Of a stretch of 64,000 nucleotides of DNA, positions 47,093 to 54,590 are shown piece by piece. The stretch lies in contig PAQF01000037.1 of the NCBI GenBank assembly GCA_002709695.1, positions 25,999 to 89,998 of the forward strand, written 5' to 3'. The stretch's first letter is position 1; each line of letters opens with the position of its first letter. Under the pieces are notes generated by a model that was given only the letters and a program-made list of their open reading frames with translations, made no database searches and was not told the origin of the DNA. The DNA is from Candidatus Poribacteria bacterium. Lineage in GTDB: Bacteria; Poribacteria; WGA-4E; UBA9662. The position numbers and the translations under genes were made by a program.

Positions 47093-47840
47093 ATATATAG
47101 AAAAAACAATAGATTTGCAGATAAATTCGTACGGTTATAAAGGATTAGCAATTGGTTTAATAATCATTATCACGTGGGGGGCACAAACTGTTTTTCTACT
47201 GAACAGTGAATTCTCAGGGACTTTTCGCTACCTAATTCCAGTAATGATCATCCTACAAACCTTTCTCTATACTGGACTGTTTATTACCACGCATGATGCA
47301 ATGCATGGCCTTGTATTACCAAAACACCCTGCCCTGAATAACTATATTGGATGCTTAGCAGTGCTATTATACGCACTATTTTCCTATACTAAGTTAAACA
47401 AAAAACATCAGGAACACCATAAATTTCCCGCCAGCGACAAGGATCCAGATTTTCATGATGGCAAACACAGGAGTTTTCTAGCTTGGTATGTCAATTTCCT
47501 GAGCAACTATTTGAGCCTAACACAGATTATAGGCATGGCAATTATATTTAACATTTTGAAACATGTCCTTGGAATTCCTACAGCCAACCTACTATTATTT
47601 TGGGTCATTCCAGCCATCTCAAGCACATTCCAACTATTTTATTTTGGCACCTATCTGCCCCATCGTGAATTAACGTCAGGATATACTGACCGTAATCGAG
47701 CTAGAAGCAACAGCTATTCTGCCTGGCTTTCATTTCTCACTTGTTATCATTTTGGTTACCATTGGGAACACCATGCTTACCCTCAAATCCCATGGTGGCA
47801 ATTATCCAAAATTAGGAAACAGCTCAATCTCTACAACTAG
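47082..47840 (+). CDS. crtW: CrtW-like carotenoid ketolase (fatty acid desaturase superfamily)
   Basis: 252 residues from TTG 47082. The frame is open back to 46998, but that lies deep in cruF. Other genes of this operon also start with TTG overlapping their neighbour. Di-iron histidine motifs are complete: H-D-A-M-H-G, H-Q-E-H-H-x-F-P-x-x-D-K-D-P-D-F, and H-W-E-H-H-A-Y-P near the end with P-W-W. This is the CrtW beta-ring 4-ketolase pattern. A CrtZ-like hydroxylase is less likely. Confidence 0.8.
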   Translation: MENKYIEKTIDLQINSYGYKGLAIGLIIIITWGAQTVFLLNSEFSGTFRYLIPVMIILQTFLYTGLFITTHDAMHGLVLPKHPALNNYIGCLAVLLYALFSYTKLNKKHQEHHKFPASDKDPDFHDGKHRSFLAWYVNFLSNYLSLTQIIGMAIIFNILKHVLGIPTANLLLFWVIPAISSTFQLFYFGTYLPHRELTSGYTDRNRARSNSYSAWLSFLTCYHFGYHWEHHAYPQIPWWQLSKIRKQLNLYN

Positions 47841-47906
47841 CGTTTCTAACGTGAAAAACTTTATAACTGAACTAAACAGTTGGACAACACGAAAATCAAA
47901 AAATAA

Positions 47907-48228
47907 GCTACTGAAAACAAAAAGTTTATAAGTGTAGGTTATTTTACTGTGGATAATGATTCCAACATTATTCCTTATTCAACAATATTAATAATAATGG
48001 TAATCTTCTACCTTTTTTGTTGTTCCAATCCTCCCAATTATTGGAATTCTCCTCCACTTTTTCCATAATTTTCCTATTTCTTATACTTTTCTTGTTTCAT
48101 CTATATGGCTTCTCAAGGTAATTTCACCTTTTTGTCCGCCGTTGTTTACTTGGGGCACCCGCAAATTTATTTGGTCGGATGGAACCAAGTATTTAGTAAC
48201 TCGTTTAAATAATCTGATAAAGTATTGA
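47907..48228 (+). pseudogene. Glycosyltransferase C-terminal relic, frameshifted
   Basis: No start codon opens this stretch, but two overlapping frames read as protein. The first (about 47907-48045) ends in a hydrophobic Y-S-T-I-L-I-I-M-V-I-F-Y-L-F. The second (48004-48228) continues P-I-L-P-I-I-G-I-L-L, more hydrophobic residues, then R-K-F-I-W-S-D-G-T-K-Y. That ending matches the membrane helices and W-x-G-x-x-Y tail of family 2 glycosyltransferases. It lies just past the carotenoid operon and may be a lost second transferase. A TGTGGATAA at 47948 is incidental. Confidence 0.5.
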
Positions 48229-48351
48229 CAAATGAAAAAATGACTCAAAATTCCTTATTATTAAGCTCAGAATGAAATTACCCAATTCCCAATTCCAACA
48301 GACTCCATCATCAAACATCTAAATCAAAATGGCCTGTTAACGCGGTAATCA

Positions 48352-48367
48352 CAAACTTTAAAGTTTG
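48352..48367. promoter_or_regulatory. Perfect 16-base palindrome
   Basis: CAAACTTTAAAGTTTG is its own reverse complement and overlaps the stop codon of the small ORF at 48358-48477. It could act as a binding site or a weak hairpin. No T-run follows. Confidence 0.3.
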
Positions 48368-48477
48368 ATATGTCTAAAGAATATTTGCTTCGTGATTAAA
48401 CCAAGAGCATCAAGCCCAATTGTGGTAGTAACCAAAGAGAAAATCAATATTGACGGACTAACTGAAGTTTCATACAT
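48358..48477 (-). CDS. Small membrane protein candidate downstream of MATE gene
   Basis: 39 residues from the ATG at 48475-48477 with a strong AAGGGGA site eight bases upstream. The sequence begins M-Y-E-T-S-V-S-P-S-I and holds one hydrophobic helix (L-I-F-S-L-V-T-T-T-I-G-L-D-A-L-G-L-I) with a basic tail. It starts 11 bases after the MATE stop on the same strand, so it may be co-translated with the transporter as a small partner. No known family. Confidence 0.42.
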   Translation of the reverse strand: MYETSVSPSILIFSLVTTTIGLDALGLITKQIFFRHIKL

Positions 48478-48488
48478 GCTGATTCCCC

Positions 48489-49835
48489 TTATATCTGTAT
48501 TTTTTCCCACCGGTTGCTTAGGAATCGGTGAAAGTAGGTAATCCCCAAAAAAATGATATAGATGGTTGCTCCTGTCCAAGCCCCCGATAACCCATAGCTT
48601 TTCCCTAACCAATAAGCCAATGGCAAAAATAAAAGCCATCCATAGATAATCCCCACAATCATGGTAAAGAAGGTATCACCAGCCCCTTTGAGTGCACCGC
48701 TAGAACAGATACCACATCCATCAGAAAGTTGAAAAATAGCAGCGAGAAACAAAATCTGGCTTCCAAGTTTGACTACATCCGAATCATCCGTTAATAAAGC
48801 TAGGAGTTTAGCCGGCACAGTAAAAAAGATGATAGCCATCAGACTGGTGTAAGCCAAGCTAATTTTAATCGCCGTATAGCCACTCTGTCGAGCATAATGA
48901 AGTTGGCCAGCCCCTACGTATTGACCAACCAAGGTTGTTGCTGCTAGCGAGAGCCCAATCAGCGGCATAAAAGAGGTATGAAGTAAGGTGATAGCTGCAG
49001 TGTTAGCAGCTAATTCTACGTTCCCCATCCTGCCAATCATAGCCGAAAAGACGGTAAAATTCCCAACATCTAACATTCCCTGAATACCCATTGGTAAACC
49101 AATCCGTAATAACCGTCGCATGTGAGACAGTTGTGGTTTAAAGTGGATATGAACTTGGAATTTCAGGTCAGTTTTACGGGACAAAAAAACCAACAGATAG
49201 ATACAGGCAGCAACACCACCAGAGACAACCGTGCTAACAGCAGCACCCACCACCTCAAGACGAGGAAAACCAAAATGGCCAAAGATCAAAAGATAATCAA
49301 AAACAACATTAGTCAAGTTGGCGATGATTTCGATCCACATCGGTGTTCGTGTATCACCAATCCCAAGCAGAAAACCCGACAAGGCAAAAGAAATAAAAAT
49401 AAAAATCCCACCATACAGCCGAATTTGGGCATAGATAACACCAAGTTGTTGGATCTCAACTGACGGTTTCATCAACTCAAAACAGTAGGGTATAAAACGG
49501 TTAATCAACAAGAGTAACAAATATGACCCAACAGCTAAATATAAACCTTGCCACACAACTATAGCAATCATCTTTGGCTGATCAGCTCCATGGTATTGCG
49601 CCACAAAGGTATTGATACAAGTTAAGAAACCACCAAAGAACGAAAACACAGTCCAAGTTAATATTCCAGCTAACCCAACCGCTGCCATTTGGACTATACC
49701 CAGCTGGCCAACCATAGCCGTATCCACAAAAGTTATGACAGTTCTTGATACCATGGTAACCACAATTGGATAAGCTAGCCAAAGGACTTCGCGATAGCCC
49801 CCAAAAGGGTTAAGTGTTCGACTCTTCTCTTTCAA
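48489..49835 (-). CDS. MATE-family multidrug efflux transporter
   Basis: 448 residues, 12 hydrophobic helices in two homologous halves. P-I-V-V-T-M-V-S-R-T-V-I-T-F-V-D-T-A-M-V-G is the N-terminal MATE signature, and G-L-P-M-G-I-Q-G opens the second half. Such proteins export cationic drugs or metabolites against Na+ or H+. TTG start with AGAGG five bases upstream. Substrate unknown. Confidence 0.92.
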   Translation of the reverse strand: MKEKSRTLNPFGGYREVLWLAYPIVVTMVSRTVITFVDTAMVGQLGIVQMAAVGLAGILTWTVFSFFGGFLTCINTFVAQYHGADQPKMIAIVVWQGLYLAVGSYLLLLLINRFIPYCFELMKPSVEIQQLGVIYAQIRLYGGIFIFISFALSGFLLGIGDTRTPMWIEIIANLTNVVFDYLLIFGHFGFPRLEVVGAAVSTVVSGGVAACIYLLVFLSRKTDLKFQVHIHFKPQLSHMRRLLRIGLPMGIQGMLDVGNFTVFSAMIGRMGNVELAANTAAITLLHTSFMPLIGLSLAATTLVGQYVGAGQLHYARQSGYTAIKISLAYTSLMAIIFFTVPAKLLALLTDDSDVVKLGSQILFLAAIFQLSDGCGICSSGALKGAGDTFFTMIVGIIYGWLLFLPLAYWLGKSYGLSGAWTGATIYIIFLGITYFHRFLSNRWEKIQI

Positions 49836-50061
49836 TTATACCTCTTAATTTTATCTCAATAGTCTTGGTTCTTAGTCTGTTCATACTAAAACGAGTCTCC
49901 TTAAACTCCACTCTCGAGAGAATTTTCATTTTGAACTAAGTACACCAGATACGATCAATTGTCCAACGAGAACACATAAAACCAAAATCCCTCCAGACCT
50001 TCCCTACAAATCTAGTCCCCACCATCTTAACCCAAACCAGTCAGTCAAACTCAGTTGAACT

Positions 50062-50205
50062 TTAAAAAGTAGACCACACAATTTCGGGTGAAACGCCAAG
50101 ACCAGAAGCGATTTCCTCGATAACCTTAATCTCGTTCGGTTCAATATAACCATCTGCTCTAGCAATTAGAGATAAATCCCTTACTAAGAGCACTCGACGA
50201 CCTAT
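50062..50205 (-). pseudogene. TerB-like domain C-terminal relic
   Basis: A minus-strand frame of about 47 codons bounded by stops reads L-I-A-R-A-D-G-Y-I-E-P-N-E-I-K-V-I and continues through G-L-G-V-S-P-E to a stop at 50062. The A-D-G-x-I-x-x-x-E pattern is that of the TerB/DjlA-type helical domain. No start codon or N-terminal half is found upstream, so this is the end of a lost gene. The rest of the 49836-50468 spacer contains only a promoter and unrecognised sequence. Confidence 0.5.
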
Positions 50206-50348
50206 TTATCAAAAGATGAAATGATTGGCACAAGCAATATGGCGATGATATCATACGACCTTAGGAAGGACAAGACATCCTAATACATCTGAGATTTCGC
50301 TAATGCAATATGCCAAAACGAAAAAACCTAAACCGACTAGGATTTAAA

Positions 50349-50377
50349 TTGTCATTAATTTTGGTCAATGTTACAAT
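50349..50377 (+). promoter_or_regulatory. Promoter of the sulfatase gene
   Basis: TTGTCA (50349-50354), 17-base spacer, TACAAT (50372-50377) with an upstream TGT forming an extended -10. The predicted transcript start is near 50384, 85 bases before the gene. Confidence 0.65.
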
Positions 50378-50468
50378 ATCTCGCAGGAGTTGACGAAGGC
50401 TCTAATACTGATTCCCTCTATCAGTTTATCTTCTAATCCCATATGTTGCCTGCATTGAGGAAAATATA

Positions 50469-51713
50469 ATGGAGCGAAAACCCAACATTATTTTAATTTT
50501 AGCCGATGATATGGGATATGGGGATGCAGGCTGCTACGATGGGAAACACCTACAAACACCCGCCATTGACTCCTTAGCCAAAAGAGGGTTGAGATTTACC
50601 GACTTTCACTCTAACGCTCCAGTTTGCAGCCCGACACGAGCGGCGCTTCTGACAGGACGCTACCAACAACGTTGTGGTATAGAAGGTGTGATTTCGGCTA
50701 GAAACCATCGAGACAAGGGGCTATCGACAAAAAACATCACCTTCGCTGACCTCCTCAAAACTGGTGGCTATAGAACCGCAATTTTTGGGAAATGGCATCT
50801 TGGATACGAACCGAGGTTTAATCCAAGATATCAGGGATTTGATGAGTTTACCGGTTTTGTCAGTGGTAACATTGATTATCATTCACACATTGATCAAGTT
50901 GGTTTTGAAGACTGGTGGAAAGACGTCAATTTGGTTCCTGAAGAAGGATATTCGACTGATTTAATTACCTCTCACGGAATATCATTTATCCATCGAAACA
51001 AGGACAAACCTTTTTGTCTTTATTTGGCGCACGAGTGCCCGCATTATCCATACCAAGGCCCCAACGACCCAGCAGACCGAACCGTTGGCAAACCGGATCC
51101 AACCCTAGGACGGAGACAAGATCGGATAGCAGCATATAAAGAGATGATGGAAGCCATGGACACGGGTATCGACCGAATTGTCCGCGAAATCAATTCACTT
51201 GGTTTGGAACAGGAAACTTTTATTTTCTTCTGTTCTGACAATGGCCCTGCAGATCCCGGATCAAGTGGACTACTGAAAGGGAAAAAGGGATCTTTATGGG
51301 AGGGAGGACACCGGGTTCCAGGAATTGCCTGCTGGCCAGGTAAAATTCGACCAGGAACCGTCACCAATGAAACAACATTGACAATGGATTTACTACCAAC
51401 TTTAGCTTCAATCGCGAGGTTAACTCTCCCCACCACCCTAAAACTTGACGGTATCGACCTACTAAATTTAATGGTAGAAGAAAAACCGTTATCTGAACGT
51501 CCTCTATTTTGGCGGTTCAAAAATGATTGTGCGATACGCAGAGGTCCTTGGAAATTAATAAATAATAAGTGCCAAAGCCTGTTTCATTTAGACGATGACA
51601 TCGGTGAAACAACCAATATAATTCAAAAAGAACCGAAACAAGGTAAAAGATTGCAACAAGAATTGGTCAAATGGTCGAACAGGATATCTGAAGGGATTAA
51701 ACAACAATCATAG
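50469..51713 (+). CDS. Sulfatase (arylsulfatase-like, formylglycine type)
   Basis: 414 residues. L-A-D-D-M-G-Y-G-D near residue 11 holds metal ligands. The formylglycine site is C-S-P-T-R at 53-57, followed by A-A-L-L-T-G-R-Y-Q. G-K-W-H-L-G and F-F-C-S-D-N-G-P-A complete the active site. No signal peptide, so it is probably intracellular, unlike many relatives. It is shorter than the sulfatase at 18790 and from another subfamily (GALNS/arylsulfatase A-like). ATG start with GAGG upstream. Confidence 0.93.
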   Translation: MERKPNIILILADDMGYGDAGCYDGKHLQTPAIDSLAKRGLRFTDFHSNAPVCSPTRAALLTGRYQQRCGIEGVISARNHRDKGLSTKNITFADLLKTGGYRTAIFGKWHLGYEPRFNPRYQGFDEFTGFVSGNIDYHSHIDQVGFEDWWKDVNLVPEEGYSTDLITSHGISFIHRNKDKPFCLYLAHECPHYPYQGPNDPADRTVGKPDPTLGRRQDRIAAYKEMMEAMDTGIDRIVREINSLGLEQETFIFFCSDNGPADPGSSGLLKGKKGSLWEGGHRVPGIACWPGKIRPGTVTNETTLTMDLLPTLASIARLTLPTTLKLDGIDLLNLMVEEKPLSERPLFWRFKNDCAIRRGPWKLINNKCQSLFHLDDDIGETTNIIQKEPKQGKRLQQELVKWSNRISEGIKQQS

Positions 51714-51761
51714 AACGAAAAAACGAAGTCAGATTACTTGATTCTGATGTACCTCCCCTTC

Positions 51762-51875
51762 TTAAAGGCAAAAATTCTGTGCGATGTAACCTAAAGTGTC
51801 TTTATGACTCGCTTGGGCTAATTGTCGCTTATGTTCAATTGAACTAAGCCTACTTAGGGTATTACGCGGAATTTC
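51762..51875 (-). other. Unidentified protein-like fragment in spacer
   Basis: A 37-codon minus frame without a start codon reads L-S-R-L-S-S-I-E-H-K-R-Q-L-A-Q-A and continues to a stop at 51762. The spacing of Leu and Ala recalls helical leucine-rich or HEAT-like repeats, but it is too short to assign. Confidence 0.2.
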
Positions 51876-51959
51876 TAACTACTAAACAAGATGAATCCAC
51901 TTAATGCATAGCTAGGAAACAACACATAATATGATAAAACAGAACTAGGTGAATGGAAT

Positions 51960-52463
51960 ATGGAACACTCAAGAAAAGAACATAAACTTTCGCTATTTGC
52001 AATGTTACTTTCAATCATCTTACCTGGTTTAGGTCAAGTTTACCTGCGCCGAGCCAAAATAGGGTTTATTTTTCTTTTTGGTGTACTAATTGGATTTGGA
52101 ATCATCTACCTAAACTCATGGCCAGTTCAAAGCTGGAAAGACCTCACTAACTTTCGTGAAGCCAAAGATATACTAGAATCGCAAAAAACCAAAGAGGGGA
52201 TCAAGCTCAATCCACAGAAATTGAAAGAAGCACTAGAGAATATTGAGGATAAACCACATCAGGAACTCCTTAAGATAAAAGATAAACAGGTAATGCTTCG
52301 ACCAAAATGGTGGTTCAAAGTGACAGGTCTAACGCAGTTTGTTTTTTTCTGGCTTCTTTCTATCGTAGATGCTTTGATGGGAAAACAAGGATTTAACAAG
52401 AGAGCTTTTAAGAGGAAAATTAAGCGACTTCACAAAAAATATCATTCCAAGGAAGAAAGCTAA
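51960..52463 (+). CDS. Membrane hypothetical protein
   Basis: 167 residues. Two helices near the N-terminus (S-L-F-A-M-L-L-S-I-I-L-P-G-L-G-Q-V-Y followed by G-F-I-F-L-F-G-V-L-I-G-F-G-I) form the TM2/DUF5683-like pattern with the P-G-x-G-Q-x-Y motif. A charged central region and a third helix (F-V-F-F-W-L-L-S-I-V-D-A) follow, then a very basic tail. Function unknown. ATG start. Stands alone on the plus strand. Confidence 0.7.
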   Translation: MEHSRKEHKLSLFAMLLSIILPGLGQVYLRRAKIGFIFLFGVLIGFGIIYLNSWPVQSWKDLTNFREAKDILESQKTKEGIKLNPQKLKEALENIEDKPHQELLKIKDKQVMLRPKWWFKVTGLTQFVFFWLLSIVDALMGKQGFNKRAFKRKIKRLHKKYHSKEES

Positions 52464-52489
52464 CCGAAACTTTCGACTCCATCAAATCT

Positions 52490-53650
52490 TTAAATCGTTA
52501 AAACTATTTCAATGTCGTTTTTGCCTGTATTTAGATCTGTCCGAACTAGTAATAGCCGGTTTCCTATCCATATAACACTTTCTGCATTCGACTGATGTAA
52601 TTCCAACCCAATGTGGTCCCCCCAAATAGCAAAACCATAAGGCATTTTTTTCGCCGATTCAATCTCAAACTGAAATGTAACTTGGTCACGTGATCGATGG
52701 GCACGTAAATTCTCAGTTAATGGCAAATTAAATTCACTCCCATCAACCGAACTCATTGGAGGGGAAACATAATTATGCATCTGTACAGGCTCGATCCGAT
52801 CAATATCAAAAGCTAGGTGGCACTGATGATTATAGTATAGAAACTGAGAATCGTTTGCCAAATAGGTTTCCATTGTTTGACTAAACTTTGACCGATAGTC
52901 CGAAACCATCCCTGAAAGCGTGTGGATTTGAACATCAGATTCAACTAAACCACATAAATAACTATCTAACAAATCAATACATTGAGCAGAAAGTCTCGAG
53001 AACTTTGAAGCATCAGCTTGCTGGACAAACCCCAGCCAAGAATTCCACTCGAGATTCGACCTATAAAGATCCAAAGGTTCATGTATGGTATTACCCAAAA
53101 GCAAATCACAAAAATCTGTAGTCCCAGTTGATGAAAACGGAATAGCCACAATTTCGCTGGCTGGTAAACCACCAAAGTTATGATGCTCAATTGACGGATA
53201 AAATAAAGAAAAAGGGGATCCATAATCTTCTTCACCTAAACCATATCCCCAAAGCCCATCAAAACCGAGTTCAACAAGTGTAGAGACCAAAATATGATTT
53301 TTCCGACTAGCACCAATAACTTTTGAATCTACCCAATTCAGTACGTTCTGCAATTGATCACGCTGTTTTACAATGTGATCTGGAATTTTCTCCCGTAAAT
53401 TAACAACTTGCTCTGGATTCCTGAGATCAATATTTCCGAAATTCGACAACATCAAAACAACATCATCACCATAGTCCTGATGCCAATTTGTTAGACTATC
53501 AGCAACTGAACGAACACCTTTAGGATTCATCACCCAAGTAACTGGAATATTGTAGCTATGTACAATTTCAGCTAGGGTACGAATTCCATCTTTGATACTA
53601 GGATCATTATCATTTGAATTAATTGTAACTACTAATGCATAGGTCAACAT
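52490..53650 (-). CDS. Polysaccharide deacetylase-like (beta/alpha barrel) hypothetical protein
   Basis: 386 residues without a signal peptide. The N-terminal 170 residues read like a NodB-type barrel: Y-A-L-V-V-T-I-N-S-N-D-N-D-P, I-P-V-T-W-V-M-N-P and V-V-L-M-L-S-N-F-G. The usual D-D and H-x3-H metal residues are not clear, so deacetylase activity is doubtful. The C-terminal part is beta-rich. ATG start. Its role cannot be told from its neighbours. Confidence 0.55.
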   Translation of the reverse strand: MLTYALVVTINSNDNDPSIKDGIRTLAEIVHSYNIPVTWVMNPKGVRSVADSLTNWHQDYGDDVVLMLSNFGNIDLRNPEQVVNLREKIPDHIVKQRDQLQNVLNWVDSKVIGASRKNHILVSTLVELGFDGLWGYGLGEEDYGSPFSLFYPSIEHHNFGGLPASEIVAIPFSSTGTTDFCDLLLGNTIHEPLDLYRSNLEWNSWLGFVQQADASKFSRLSAQCIDLLDSYLCGLVESDVQIHTLSGMVSDYRSKFSQTMETYLANDSQFLYYNHQCHLAFDIDRIEPVQMHNYVSPPMSSVDGSEFNLPLTENLRAHRSRDQVTFQFEIESAKKMPYGFAIWGDHIGLELHQSNAESVIWIGNRLLLVRTDLNTGKNDIEIVLTI

Positions 53651-54536
53651 TGGTATTTAAATCCATACTCAACAAGTATAATCGAGGAATGACTCCACAA
53701 AAACGAAAATTTTTCTAATGAGTATACAAACAAAAACAACTAAACTAAAGCCGCTCTTTTAAAAACATTATTACGATGGATATCACCAAACTCACCAACA
53801 GATTCGCCAAGAAATTGTACCATCATCTTGACATATTTGGGCAGAAAATCGTAATTAGCACAACAATTACAATTGTGCAAAATCTCAATTCAACAACTCG
53901 TCGAATGAACTAAATTTAAGTTAAACTAATAAATAAGAAACATGAAAAAAGCTGACTAAAAAGCCCATGACATAAAATGAGACTCAAAGCTATTGCCCCT
54001 CCACTTATAGTTTAAATACACCCCGGAAAGAAATGGAGTGTAACCGGTTGTTTCGCTTCGAAATCCAAGTCGCTCATAGTTATATTCTCATGACTCTATG
54101 AGCTAAAAAATTATTATAGTTGCCAATGCTTTGAGGTAATAGGAGAGTACCTATTGAAAACTAGGCATAGCAAACATCAGCAACATTTTCCAATTGTATC
54201 AAAATAAGCACAAAGATCCTCAATCATACCTCAGTATAATAAACAAAAGTAATTCCACCAACCATGGAGGAATTACCGAAAATCACCAGAAAATTCATTC
54301 TGATCAGTACTATCATCTACGGGATAAACAGCATTAGCTCAGGCTTTCAGGGCAATCGTATCAATTAAATCTGCAAATGAAAACACTCTTCCAAAATGTC
54401 CTATTTTCAAAGAAAAAGCATATGTCGATAATAAATCATAATAAAAACTGCGGGGTTAGCCATAATAACAAAACCTGAACAATTTCAGACCAGTACAGTT
54501 GGGCATTTAGAATAAACATGATATGATACGTTTAAA
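53651..54536. other. Long spacer with two unidentified protein-like relics
   Basis: The 890-base spacer has no gene with a start codon. On the minus strand a 50-codon frame ending at 53745 contains Y-D-F-L-P-K-Y-V-K-M-M-V-Q-F-L-G. Another, about 54273-54435, contains I-G-H-F-G-R-V-F-S-F-A-D-L-I-D-T and is cut by one TGA (54339-54341) before N-A-V-Y-P-V-D-D. Both look like decayed genes. Neither family is recognised. Confidence 0.3.
54499..54527 (+). promoter_or_regulatory. Promoter of the second DUF6785 gene
   Basis: TTGGGC (54499-54504), 17-base spacer, TATGAT (54522-54527). The -10 is good and the -35 weak. A transcript would begin near 54534. Confidence 0.45.
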
Positions 54537-54590
54537 TTGCCTTCTTTACCTGTCCTCACCGAATACTCAATCCATAGGACTAAACCATTC

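Noticed and set aside
47948..47956. Perfect DnaA box (TGTGGATAA) in an AT-rich spacer
   Set aside because: It is a single box inside a decayed glycosyltransferase frame. Another copy lies inside rplD. No box cluster or dnaA/dnaN neighbours, so not an origin.
51044..51520. 158-codon minus-strand ORF
   Set aside because: Antisense to the sulfatase, whose active-site motifs are intact; composition is that of a mirrored gene.
54339..54341. TGA inside protein-like frames as a sign of TGA recoding to Trp
   Set aside because: Intact genes here (crtB, for example) end at TGA and use TGG for Trp, so the code is standard and the frames are broken.
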